From assembly GCF_007991735.1 (NCBI RefSeq), contig NZ_BJYX01000001.1:372001-436000 (forward strand): a stretch of DNA of 64,000 bases. The letters run 5' to 3'. This document shows positions 1 through 6,946 of this stretch, piece by piece. A program made the position numbers and the translations under genes. Below the pieces are notes generated by a model that saw nothing but the letters and a program-made list of their open reading frames with translations, ran no database searches and was not told where the DNA came from. Numbering within the stretch: position 1 is the first letter of the stretch; each line of letters opens with the position of its first letter. The DNA comes from Terrabacter aerolatus. GTDB taxonomy: Bacteria > Actinomycetota > Actinomycetes > Actinomycetales > Dermatophilaceae.

Positions 1-287
1 GCGTTGTCACGGAGGATGTCGAGGACGACCGGGTCGTACGGTCCGTCGACCGCCCCACCCGGGATGGCGACGAGATCGACGCTTCGGGCGGCCTCCAACG
101 GGAAGGGGGCGACGATGCCCAGGCCACTCGTCGTGCGCAGCGCCTCGCCCGGACGCGCCGAGCAGACCCGGAAGTCGAAGGCCGGGACGCCGTCGTCGGT
201 GCGGTCGATGCCGAAGACCTCGCACAACACGCCGAGCTCGAACATGGCGACGGGCTCCTGGGCGACGACGGCGATGGTGCGCAGCAT
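1..287 (-). CDS. GlxA-type regulator, N-terminal part (DJ-1/PfpI domain), cut by window edge
   Basis: Reading leftwards from ATG 287-285 the frame runs open off the window start, giving 95 residues that begin MLRTIAVVAQEPVAMFELG. The segment LGVLCEVFGIDR and the later IPGGAVDGPYDP are the pattern of the DJ-1/PfpI-like domain of GlxA-family regulators, which carry an AraC-type helix-turn-helix at the C-terminus; that part lies outside the window. The family regulates transcription, often of amine or sulfonate catabolism, but the target cannot be inferred here. An upstream ATG at 298-296 is out of frame. It is divergent from the small membrane protein at 379. Confidence 0.75.
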   Translation of the reverse strand, partial: MLRTIAVVAQEPVAMFELGVLCEVFGIDRTDDGVPAFDFRVCSARPGEALRTTSGLGIVAPFPLEAARSVDLVAIPGGAVDGPYDPVVLDILRDN

Positions 288-378
288 CGGATCAGCATGA
301 CACCGCTGGCAGGATCTTGTCGATGAGCGACAGTTCTGCCACTCGTGGCGGGATCGAGATGGGCGCAGGCTTTCTGCC

Positions 379-558
379 ATGGACATCATCTTCTTCATGG
401 CCCTGTTCGCCGCTCTCGTCGCAGCCCTGGGGCGCCACCACCGGCGCACCTTCTCACTGCCGCGAGCCCCGTTCGGGGCCGACGCCGAGCTCGACCGCGA
501 CATCGACCGCGTGCTCCACGACGCACCGCTCGCCCACGACACGCGCGTCGCCCACTGA
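379..558 (+). CDS. small single-pass membrane protein (59 aa)
   Basis: ATG at 379 opens a 59-codon frame ending TGA 556-558. The first 17 residues (MDIIFFMALFAALVAAL) are one hydrophobic helix, followed by a basic stretch GRHHRR and a charged tail ending DTRVAH, so the tail is probably cytoplasmic. I do not recognise a family. There is no clear ribosome site, and support rests on the membrane segment and on the frame filling the gap before the VOC gene 52 bases downstream. It could be spurious. Confidence 0.45.
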   Translation: MDIIFFMALFAALVAALGRHHRRTFSLPRAPFGADAELDRDIDRVLHDAPLAHDTRVAH

Positions 559-610
559 GTCTCGACCGGGGCGCGACCGGGACGTCGGACCGGGATGGAA
601 GGCTCGACGC

Positions 611-1003
611 ATGACGACTTCACCCGCACCGGCCGTCGGCCGACTCGCCTCCGTGTCCCTCGACTGTCCCGACCCCTCCACGCTCGCCGACTTCTACGGC
701 GCGCTGCTCGGCCTGCCGCGTGCCTACGAGAGCCCGGACGGGGGTGTCGTGTCACTGTCCGACGGCGGCATGGCCGTCACGATGATGCGGGCGGCCGACC
801 ACGTCCCACCCACCTGGCCGGAGCCGGGCCAGCAGCAGCAGCTGCACCTCGACATCCTCGTCACCGACCTCGACGACGCGGTGACGCGGTCGATCGCCCT
901 CGGAGCCACCGAGGCCGCCCACCAGCCGGCTCCGTCGGCCTGGCGAGTGCTGCTCGACCCGGTCGGGCACCCCTTCTGCCTGACCACCGTCACCGGCGAC
1001 TGA
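611..1003 (+). CDS. VOC family protein (glyoxalase/bleomycin-resistance fold)
   Basis: A 130-residue single-domain protein. LASVSLDCPDPSTLADFY at the start of the domain and LHLDILVTDLDDAVTRSIALGA in the second half are the two beta-alpha-beta-beta-beta halves of the vicinal-oxygen-chelate fold; the ending LLDPVGHPFCL is typical of actinobacterial members. Metal-ligand positions H93 (in LHLDI) and D/E in the last strand are only partly kept, so catalysis is uncertain. Substrate unknown. The start is ATG 611 with GGAAGG at 597-602, eight bases upstream; the long frame upstream of it has no support. Confidence 0.85.
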   Translation: MTTSPAPAVGRLASVSLDCPDPSTLADFYGALLGLPRAYESPDGGVVSLSDGGMAVTMMRAADHVPPTWPEPGQQQQLHLDILVTDLDDAVTRSIALGATEAAHQPAPSAWRVLLDPVGHPFCLTTVTGD

Positions 1004-1023
1004 CGATGCTCCCCGGCGCCCGA

Positions 1024-1077
1024 CACATCACCGGCGACCGACACCTCACCGGCGACCGACACGTCACCGGCCACTGA
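1024..1077. repeat. three tandem 18-bp units after the VOC gene
   Basis: Units at 1024-1041, 1042-1059 and 1060-1077 share the core TCACCGGCGACCGA, differing mainly at base 4 (A, C, G) and at the end of the third. The last codons and stop of the VOC gene (989-1003) have the same core, GTCACCGGCGACTGA, so the array looks like slippage or duplication of the gene's 3' end. No coding role is evident. Confidence 0.8.
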
Positions 1078-1107
1078 CGAAGGTCACCGCCGACTCACCG
1101 ACGTCAC

Positions 1108-2652
1108 TCAGAACGGCGGCGGGTCATGGGGTCGGGACCGGGCCGACAGGCCGGGTGGCCGCTCCTGCGCGACGGATGGTCGGGCCTGCGTGGCGGGTGG
1201 CCCCGATCCGGGGTCGCGAAGGGACTCGCGCCAGTCCTTGGGATAGGTGACGTACTCCCGGCCGGCGAGCGAGGTCCACGAGATCCCGTCGTCGTCGACG
1301 CGACGGACCGTCCAGACCCGCGCGGTCTTGCCGTTGTGGCACCCGCGACTCAGGGCGTCGAGGTTGGAGACGTGGGTCCGGCCGGTCGGCCATGGTTCGA
1401 GGTGGTCGACGTCGCAGCGATCGGCTGGAACCTGGCACCCGGGGCCGCGGCAGACACCGTCGACCGCCTTGACGTGGGCCACCATCTCGGGCGTCGGCGC
1501 ATAGCGCTCCGTCGAGAGCTCGAGGGCCCGGCCGGTGTCGACGTCGGCGGCGAGGCGCTGCCAGACGGAGCCCGGCGCGGTGATGATCTGGCGGGCATGG
1601 GGGGCCGTGACCCAGCCGTGTCCGGTCAGCTCGCACGCGGCGTCCGACAGGCCAGTCGCGACCTCGAAGGGAACGACGATGCGCACGGCGGCCGGAGGGG
1701 CATCCGACAGGCCCGACCAGCTCGGTCCGCCCGTCCCGGCAGGTCCGCCCGCCCCGGCAGGTCCGCCTGGCCCACCAGGGCAGGCCGGGCCGGCGGGGCC
1801 TCCAGCTCGCGCCGAGCTGGAGGCGTCGGGGACCACCCCGAAGAGCACGAGGTCACAGAGCAGGTCGCTGCGCAGCTGGTCGAGGGAGCGCGCGTCACCG
1901 GAGGCACGCGCCGACCGAGCCATGGCCTCGACCCGGTCGAGGACGCCGACGACGCGCTCGGCAGGGGCCACGACGGTGAAGGTCCCCATGCCGTCCTCGA
2001 CCAGCCGACCGAACACCGTGCGCCGCGCAGTCGCCGCACGCCGCCGCTCCTCCTGACCGCGAGGGTCAGCCGCTCGCACGCAGCGGCGAAGCCGTTCCCC
2101 GAAGAGCCGGTGGGAGGAGATCCCGCCGTCCCGGGACGGCGAGAGCACCGCTGCCTCGAGGTCGGGCAGGGCATCGTCGTCGAGCATGCGCGTCTCGACG
2201 ACGATCCGGAGCGCCCGGTGCAGACTCACGCCACCGGCCCGGAGCCGCGCGCGGAGCACCCGGTGACGCCGCGGAGCCGTGGCGAGCTCGAGTCGGCGCG
2301 CGACCTCGGCCACACCGACACCGGTGGCGCAGGAGATCTCCTGCGCGGCGACCTGGTCTGCGGTGAGCGGCACCGGTGAGCTGGTCACCATCCGCGCGAG
2401 CTGCTCCTCCTCGACCGAGTGCAGGGCGGCGTACGCGTCGACGATGCGCGCCTCGAGCCGACACTTCTGGACCTCGAGACGCTCGATCTGCGACAGCCTC
2501 GCGTCGGCCTCGTCGAGGAGGGACCGGCCGGGACGCTCCTTCGGGCCGGGCGGCGCCTCGGTGACCCGGAGCACGTGGGCGATCCGAGCGTTGAGCCCAC
2601 TCCCGTGCGAGTCCGCGTCAGGCGTCGGGCGCCCGGTGTCGAGGAATGGCAC
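1108..2652 (-). CDS. DUF222/HNH endonuclease (13E12-repeat family)
   Basis: A 514-residue protein with an N-terminal DUF222 region and a C-terminal HNH module: CRGPGCQVPADRCDVDHLEP followed by the conserved N and the CHNGKT segment, supplying the zinc pair and the D-H catalytic dyad. Family members are abundant in mycobacteria and relatives as 13E12-repeat proteins; their targets are mostly unknown. Between the two domains lies a collagen-like Gly-Pro-Ala stretch encoded by imperfect 18-bp repeats. Start is GTG 2652-2650 with GGGAGGAG eight bases upstream. A LexA-type box lies 39 bases upstream, so damage induction is likely. Confidence 0.9.
   Translation of the reverse strand: MPFLDTGRPTPDADSHGSGLNARIAHVLRVTEAPPGPKERPGRSLLDEADARLSQIERLEVQKCRLEARIVDAYAALHSVEEEQLARMVTSSPVPLTADQVAAQEISCATGVGVAEVARRLELATAPRRHRVLRARLRAGGVSLHRALRIVVETRMLDDDALPDLEAAVLSPSRDGGISSHRLFGERLRRCVRAADPRGQEERRRAATARRTVFGRLVEDGMGTFTVVAPAERVVGVLDRVEAMARSARASGDARSLDQLRSDLLCDLVLFGVVPDASSSARAGGPAGPACPGGPGGPAGAGGPAGTGGPSWSGLSDAPPAAVRIVVPFEVATGLSDAACELTGHGWVTAPHARQIITAPGSVWQRLAADVDTGRALELSTERYAPTPEMVAHVKAVDGVCRGPGCQVPADRCDVDHLEPWPTGRTHVSNLDALSRGCHNGKTARVWTVRRVDDDGISWTSLAGREYVTYPKDWRESLRDPGSGPPATQARPSVAQERPPGLSARSRPHDPPPF
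1725..1778. repeat. 18-bp repeats coding a Gly-Pro linker in the HNH gene
   Basis: Units at 1725-1742, 1743-1760 and 1761-1778 (GTCCGCCCGTCCCGGCAG and variants) encode six-residue Gly/Pro/Ala repeats on the minus strand. They sit between the DUF222 and HNH domains, so repeat-number change would alter linker length without breaking the frame. Confidence 0.75.
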
Positions 2653-2690
2653 GAACTCACTCCTCCCACCCGGGTCGCCGACTCCTCAAG

Positions 2691-2706
2691 TAGAACACAT
2701 GTTCGA
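2691..2706 (-). promoter_or_regulatory. LexA (SOS) box upstream of the HNH gene
   Basis: Read on the minus strand the site is TCGAACATGTGTTCTA, which matches the actinobacterial SOS consensus TCGAAC-N4-GTTCGA at 11 of 12 fixed positions. It lies 39 bases from the GTG start of the DUF222/HNH gene, a position suited to LexA repression. 13E12-family genes in mycobacteria are reported in the LexA regulon, which agrees. Confidence 0.75.
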
Positions 2707-2775
2707 ACGAAGGGGAAGGGTTGTCCCCAGCCAGATCTCATCGATCCGCCTGCGGCGCAGCGAGATCCGGCGCTC

Positions 2776-3708
2776 TCAGGCCTTGGGCTCCACCCGGTCC
2801 CGCGGGCGGCGGCGCGTCAGCAGCACTCCCGCGATGCACAGGGCGCCACCGACGAACGTCAGCGCGGGCGGCACCTCCGAGAGGAGCGCCCAGGCGATGA
2901 GGGTCGCGATGAAGGGCACGAGGAACGTCGTCAGGGTGAGCTTGCCGGCGTCGGTGCGAGCCAGCACGTAGGCCGAGGTCGAGAAGGCGATGGCCGTCGG
3001 GAAGACGCCGAGGTAGGCGATCCACCACAGCGTGCTCGCGTCGCTGTCACGCACGACGGTGACGAGCTCGCCGGTCCACGGCAGGCAGACCACGGCGCCG
3101 ATGATGCAGGCGAGCCACGTCACCTCGGGGCCGGGCAGGCGCCCGAGGAGCGGCTTCTGTGCGAGGACGCCCACGGCATACGTGATCGCTGCGAGGACGG
3201 CGAGCCACACGCCCACCATGTCGCCCGAGCCCCCGGAGGAGAACCCGCGGGCGATGACGACGACACCGGCGAACCCGACGGCCATGCCGATGAGGAGCCA
3301 GCGGTTCATCCGCTCCCCGAGGAAGACGGTGGCGAGCAGGGCCACGATGATCGGCCCGATCTGCACGATGAGAGCCGACGTGCCGGCGTCGATGCGTCGC
3401 TCGGCCTCGTTGAGGGCGAGGTTGTAGACGCCGAACCAGCCGACACCGCAGAGCAGGAGCAACGGCCAGTCGCGCCTGGCCGGCCACGTGCGCGGGCGGC
3501 GGAAGACGAGCACGCCCAGAGCCACGGACGCGACGAGCAGACGACCGAGAGACAGGGCACCGGGCGGCACGTCGCGGCCGAGGTGGCGGATCGCGACGAA
3601 GGCGGACGCCCACAGCAGGAGGGTCACCGCCACGGCGGCGAGCACGAGCAGGTTGGCGCGCCGGGCGCCCGACGGGGTCTCGGAGGCAGTGCGGGAGTCG
3701 ACGGTCAC
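2776..3708 (-). CDS. EamA/DMT-family exporter
   Basis: 310 residues with ten hydrophobic helices in two five-helix halves, the layout of drug/metabolite transporters. The motif ALNEAERRIDAGTSALIVQIGP in half one and ATYAVGVLAQKPLL at the start of half two are typical EamA positions. Substrate cannot be told; relatives export amino acids or metabolites. Start is GTG 3708-3706 without a convincing ribosome site. It stands alone, divergent from the cysteine dioxygenase operon. One TAT-GCC tyrosine-alanine pair here is a copy of the GTATGCCG motif (3174-3181). Confidence 0.88.
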   Translation of the reverse strand: MTVDSRTASETPSGARRANLLVLAAVAVTLLLWASAFVAIRHLGRDVPPGALSLGRLLVASVALGVLVFRRPRTWPARRDWPLLLLCGVGWFGVYNLALNEAERRIDAGTSALIVQIGPIIVALLATVFLGERMNRWLLIGMAVGFAGVVVIARGFSSGGSGDMVGVWLAVLAAITYAVGVLAQKPLLGRLPGPEVTWLACIIGAVVCLPWTGELVTVVRDSDASTLWWIAYLGVFPTAIAFSTSAYVLARTDAGKLTLTTFLVPFIATLIAWALLSEVPPALTFVGGALCIAGVLLTRRRPRDRVEPKA

Positions 3709-3793
3709 CCACAGACCGTAGGGGGCGACACCGACAGCGCGCCGCCCGGTATCCGGTCAGATGCCCCCGAGATCCCGCCACGGCCGATCACGC

Positions 3794-3846
3794 TTGTGAC
3801 ACCCGACATGTATAAGTTAACGTTTGCATTATGGCAATGCATGGTT
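3794..3846. promoter_or_regulatory. AT-rich control region before the cysteine dioxygenase operon
   Basis: In a 249-base gap this is the only AT-rich stretch. It holds TATAAG (3811-3816), a plausible -10, and the inverted repeat TGCATT-N5-AATGCA close behind it, which could be an operator. No regulator can be named from the site. Confidence 0.4.
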
Positions 3847-3957
3847 ATGTCCGGGTTGACGGAAGGTGTCAGCCGCTCGGGACGGACGCAGCGCACTGAG
3901 CGCGGCCCCTCCCGAGCGCCCCGCCCACCCCGCACACCGACCTCGAAAGGCACGACC

Positions 3958-4455
3958 ATGTCCCGCGGCGCCCAGCGCACCTCCGTCGACCTCGCCGACA
4001 CCGCCCGACGCCTGTCCCGCCAGCGCACCCTCTGGCAGGGCCTCGTCGACTTCGACCCCATCACCCGCTACTACGCACGCCTTCTCGCCGACCACGACCA
4101 CGAGGCGTGGCTGCTCACCTGGCTGCCCGGCCAAGGCACCCCCTGGCACGACCACGGCGGCAGCGCCGGCTCGTTCGTCGTGCTCCAGGGCGCCCTCACC
4201 GAGGAGGTGGCCGGATACCGCACCGCCGTCGACCTCGACAGCGTGCGGCGCGTCACCGGTCCGGGCGTCCTGCTCACGCCGGGCGACCAGCGCACCTTCG
4301 GCAGCCGGCACCTGCACCGGGTGACGAACGCGGGGCCGGACCCCGCCGTCAGCCTGCACGTCTACGCCCCCAGACTGACCTCCATGACGAACTACCGCGC
4401 TGTCGAAGGCCTGCTCGAGGTCGAGGAGCAGGCCGAGGTCGGGGTCGACTGGTGA
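3958..4455 (+). CDS. cysteine dioxygenase-type cupin
   Basis: 165 residues. The iron-binding pattern is present: WHDHGGSAG gives H64 and H66, and HLHRVTN gives H120; H134 and Y136 occupy the later conserved positions. This matches bacterial cysteine dioxygenases, which oxidise L-cysteine to cysteine sulfinate in the cytoplasm; 3-mercaptopropionate dioxygenase is a possible alternative within the same family. Start ATG 3958 with a GAAAGG-type site. The stop overlaps the GTG of the rhodanese by four bases, so the two are translated together, consistent with handling sulfur released from cysteine. Confidence 0.88.
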   Translation: MSRGAQRTSVDLADTARRLSRQRTLWQGLVDFDPITRYYARLLADHDHEAWLLTWLPGQGTPWHDHGGSAGSFVVLQGALTEEVAGYRTAVDLDSVRRVTGPGVLLTPGDQRTFGSRHLHRVTNAGPDPAVSLHVYAPRLTSMTNYRAVEGLLEVEEQAEVGVDW

Positions 4456-4907
4456 CGACACCCACCGGCCGCCCGCGCACCATCGACGAGGTGCTCGCCG
4501 ACGCCCGCAGCCGACTGCGTCGCCTCACCCCGGCAGAGGCCGAGCGGGTCTGCGCGGACGGCGCGTTCGTCGTCGACATCCGTCCCGCGGCCCAGCGTGC
4601 TGCCGAGGGCGAGCTGTCGTTCGCGACGCCGATCGAGCGCAACGTGCTCGAGTGGCGCCTCGACCCAGCCAGCGACGCTTCCCTGCCGATCGCGAGCCAC
4701 GACCTCCAAGTGGTGGTCCTCTGCCAGGAGGGCTACACCTCGAGTCTCGCGGCGGCAGCCTTGCAGGAGCTGGGGATCCACCGCGCCACCGACGTCATCG
4801 GGGGGTATGCCGCGTGGCGCACCCTCAGGGGCGACGCACCGTCGCGCGCGGCGGGCGCGGCGGGCGCGGAAGGCGCGGAACCACCGCCGCCGCCGACGAC
4901 GACCTGA
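4452..4907 (+). CDS. rhodanese-like sulfurtransferase
   Basis: 151 residues with a single rhodanese domain. The catalytic loop CQEGYTS places the persulfide-forming cysteine at residue 91, and GGYAAWRTL closes the domain. A Pro/Ala-rich tail ends PPPPPTTT. It starts at GTG 4452 inside the stop of the dioxygenase gene (GTGA overlap), so it is the second gene of a two-gene sulfur operon. Its last 83 bases overlap, in opposite direction, the 3' end of the LysG-type regulator gene. Confidence 0.87.
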   Translation: MTTPTGRPRTIDEVLADARSRLRRLTPAEAERVCADGAFVVDIRPAAQRAAEGELSFATPIERNVLEWRLDPASDASLPIASHDLQVVVLCQEGYTSSLAAAALQELGIHRATDVIGGYAAWRTLRGDAPSRAAGAAGAEGAEPPPPPTTT

Positions 4908-5751
4908 GGGCCGCGCTCAGCCGGTCGAGGTGCGCGGAGGGCAGCCGCCAACGCTGCCAGTAGAGCTGGACGTCGACGTGGTCGCGCGACCCGAGGCGGA
5001 CGAGCTCGCCGGTCTCGAGCAGCGAGGCGACATGTGTCGCCAGCAGAGCACCCCAGCCGAGACCGGATCGCACCGCGGTCACGAATCCGCCACCGTCGGG
5101 CACCTCGTGGGTCGGGGGCGTGGCTGACACTCCGTGTCGGTCGAGGATGCGCTGCTGGATGTCGTCCTTGACGTTGAAGCGCACGAGCGGCGCTGCAGCC
5201 CAGTCGAACCCACGACCCGCGCGATGCCGGTCGAGCAGCTGCGGTGTCGCACACGGCAGGTAGCGCATCGTCACGAGCGGCTCCGTCGAACAGCCCTGGA
5301 CGGGTGTCGGGTCGGAGGTCACCGCGCCGAGCACCTCGCCCGAGCGCAGCAGGCGAGCGGAGTGGTCCTGGTCCTCCACCCGGACCCGGAGCGCGACGTC
5401 GTCCCACGCCGAGGCGGCCGCGAGCACCCTGCCGAACCACGTCGACATCGAGTCGGCGTTGACGACGATCGGCAGGTCCACCCGCGCGCGGTCGCCGGTG
5501 GCGAGGCCGGCGAGCGCCTCGGACTCGAGCAGGCTCTGCTGACGTGCGAGCCGGACCAGGGCCTCCCCGGCGCGCGTGGCACGACACGGCGCCGTGCGCA
5601 CGACGACGACCTGGCCGACCTCCGCCTCGAGCGCCTTGACCCTCTGGCTGACCGCCGACGGCGTGACGTGCAGGCGCCGCGCTGCCGCGTCGAAGGTCCC
5701 CGTGTCGACGATGGCGAGGAGGGTCGCGAGGTGTTCCGGCTGGAGCCGCAT
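4825..5751 (-). CDS. lysG: LysR regulator of the LysG/ArgP (IciA) group
   Basis: 308 residues: an N-terminal winged helix-turn-helix (about 3-60, DAAARRLHVTPSAVSQRVKA) and a periplasmic-binding-protein-like effector domain. The ArgP/LysG group controls lysine/arginine export, and the gene is divergent from a LysE exporter, the arrangement known from Corynebacterium glutamicum; the assignment rests on both. Start ATG 5751; TAGCAT lies six bases upstream (5758-5763 on the minus strand), so the transcript may be leaderless. A Pro/Arg tail ends ATVRRP. Confidence 0.85.
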   Translation of the reverse strand: MRLQPEHLATLLAIVDTGTFDAAARRLHVTPSAVSQRVKALEAEVGQVVVVRTAPCRATRAGEALVRLARQQSLLESEALAGLATGDRARVDLPIVVNADSMSTWFGRVLAAASAWDDVALRVRVEDQDHSARLLRSGEVLGAVTSDPTPVQGCSTEPLVTMRYLPCATPQLLDRHRAGRGFDWAAAPLVRFNVKDDIQQRILDRHGVSATPPTHEVPDGGGFVTAVRSGLGWGALLATHVASLLETGELVRLGSRDHVDVQLYWQRWRLPSAHLDRLSAALRSSSAAAVVPRLPRPPRPPRATVRRP

Positions 5752-5820
5752 GAAGCCATGCTAATGATGCTAAAGAAACCTTCGCTTCACTGAAGCAGCC
5801 CCGGCTCGTAGCGTCGACGC
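5752..5820. promoter_or_regulatory. divergent lysG-lysE control region
   Basis: A 69-base gap between two divergent starts. It contains TAGCGT (5809-5814) six bases before the exporter GTG, TAGCAT (minus, 5758-5763) six bases before the regulator ATG, and between them TTCGCTTCACTGAA, a TTC-N8-GAA dyad suited to LysR binding. Both genes therefore look leaderless and share one operator. Confidence 0.6.
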
Positions 5821-6417
5821 GTGACCTCCCTGCTGCCCGGCTTCCTCACCATGGCCTCCCTCATCGTGGCCATCGGCGCGCAGAACGCCTACGTGCTCCG
5901 CACCGGCCTCGCGCGCCAGCACGTCGGGCTCGTCGTCGCGGTGTGCGCGCTCAGCGACGCGGTCCTCGTCGCGGCAGGCGTGCTCGGCGTCGGTGGGCTC
6001 GTCACGGCCCACCCGGGACTACTCACGGTCGTTCGCTGGGTCGGGGCGGCCTACCTCGTCGGCTACGGAGTGCTCTGCCTGCGGAACGCGCGCCACCCCA
6101 AGGCCCTCGCGACCGACGGCACCGCACCGAGCCGCACCGGCGTGCTGGCCACCGTCGTCGCCCTCACCTGGCTCAACCCGCACGTCTACCTCGACACGGT
6201 GCTGCTCGTCGGCTCGCTCGCCAACCAGCACGGCCCCGACGGGCGGTGGTGGTTCGCGGGCGGGGCAGCGATCGCGAGCATCGCCTGGTTCACGGCACTC
6301 GGCTACGGCGCCCGGCTCCTCGCACCCCTCTTCGCCCGCCCGGCCACGTGGCGCGTGCTCGACGTCGCAATCGCCCTCGTCATGTTCACCATCGCCATCA
6401 CCCTGCTGCTCGGCTGA
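5821..6417 (+). CDS. lysE: LysE/ArgO-family amino-acid exporter
   Basis: 198 residues with about six hydrophobic helices. The signature GAQNAYVLRTGL near residue 20 and TWLNPHVYLDTV near residue 122 are diagnostic of LysE/ArgO exporters of lysine and arginine. It sits in the cytoplasmic membrane and is paired with the divergent LysG-type activator, which in C. glutamicum responds to basic amino acids. GTG 5821 is the start because the promoter hexamer TAGCGT ends six bases before it. The protein is slightly shorter than the C. glutamicum LysE. Confidence 0.9.
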   Translation: MTSLLPGFLTMASLIVAIGAQNAYVLRTGLARQHVGLVVAVCALSDAVLVAAGVLGVGGLVTAHPGLLTVVRWVGAAYLVGYGVLCLRNARHPKALATDGTAPSRTGVLATVVALTWLNPHVYLDTVLLVGSLANQHGPDGRWWFAGGAAIASIAWFTALGYGARLLAPLFARPATWRVLDVAIALVMFTIAITLLLG

Positions 6418-6468
6418 GTTCTCGCGTTGGCCCGACGCGCTCCCCCGACCCCACCTACCCTCGGCTGC

Positions 6469-6630
6469 GTGAGCACAGGGGACGCCGCCGACATCGCTGA
6501 CGACAAGCGCATGAGGCTTCGGTATGCCGGCCGCTGCCGTGAGTGCGGCGCCGACCTCCCAGCCGGGACCCAAGTCGTCGACGTGGCTACCGTCCGCGCC
6601 CGGATCGCTCGGGCCTTCCCGCCCGCCTGA
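6469..6630 (+). CDS. small zinc-ribbon-like protein (53 aa)
   Basis: GTG 6469 opens a 53-codon frame. RYAGRCRECGADLPAGTQVV has one CxxC pair and the RYAGxCxxCGxxLPxG pattern found as a half zinc ribbon in many actinobacterial proteins; with only two cysteines it may bind metal as a dimer or not at all. TACCCT (6456-6461) is seven bases before GTG, a leaderless layout that decides the start. Function unknown. A hairpin 14 bases after the stop probably ends the transcript. Confidence 0.6.
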   Translation: MSTGDAADIADDKRMRLRYAGRCRECGADLPAGTQVVDVATVRARIARAFPPA

Positions 6631-6643
6631 CGCGGCACCGCGG

Positions 6644-6740
6644 GGCTACCTCAGGGCGAGGGGGACGGCATACGCCATCCGATCTGAGGTAGCCGGGACG
6701 CCGGGATAGGGAGGTCGCCCGATGTGGGGCCCTACCTCAG
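6644..6740. promoter_or_regulatory. three-arm CTACCTCAG element, terminator or attenuator
   Basis: GGCTACCTCAG (6644-6654) is the exact inverse of CTGAGGTAGCC (6684-6694); a third copy, CTACCTCAG, is at 6732-6740. Arm 2 can pair with arm 1 or with arm 3, so two mutually exclusive hairpins are possible. The loop of the first holds a near-palindrome around the GTATGCCG motif (6666-6673). The element lies between the zinc-ribbon gene and the 52-aa ORF/LuxR pair. It may be a terminator, an attenuator or an operator array. Confidence 0.55.
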
Positions 6741-6787
6741 CCGCCGAGTCTGGAGGAGTCCAGAACGGCACCAGCAGAGGAAAGACC

Positions 6788-6946
6788 ATGATCGAGCACT
6801 ACAGCGACCTCCGAGCGGTCCAGGCCGAGATCCGGGCCCGCTACCCCCAGCGTCGTCGCGCGCGTCGCGACTCGTCGCTGGAGGTCATCCGGCGCACGAT
6901 GGCGCGCACCTTCCGGGAGGAGAACGGCGCGGACCGCCGCCGGTGA
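6788..6946 (+). CDS. 52-aa basic ORF coupled to the LuxR gene
   Basis: ATG 6788, preceded by a GAGGAAAG-type site, starts a 52-residue protein MIEHYSDLRAVQAEIRARYP with a strongly basic middle (QRRRARRDS) and end. No family recognised. Its stop overlaps the GTG of the AAA-LuxR gene by four bases (GTGA), so it may serve as a partner of, or a translational lead for, that regulator. A leader-peptide role is possible given the repeat element just upstream. Confidence 0.6.
   Translation: MIEHYSDLRAVQAEIRARYPQRRRARRDSSLEVIRRTMARTFREENGADRRR

Noticed and set aside
1024-1077. CRISPR-like repeats
   Set aside because: Units are 18 bases in direct contact, with no spacers and no cas genes in the window.
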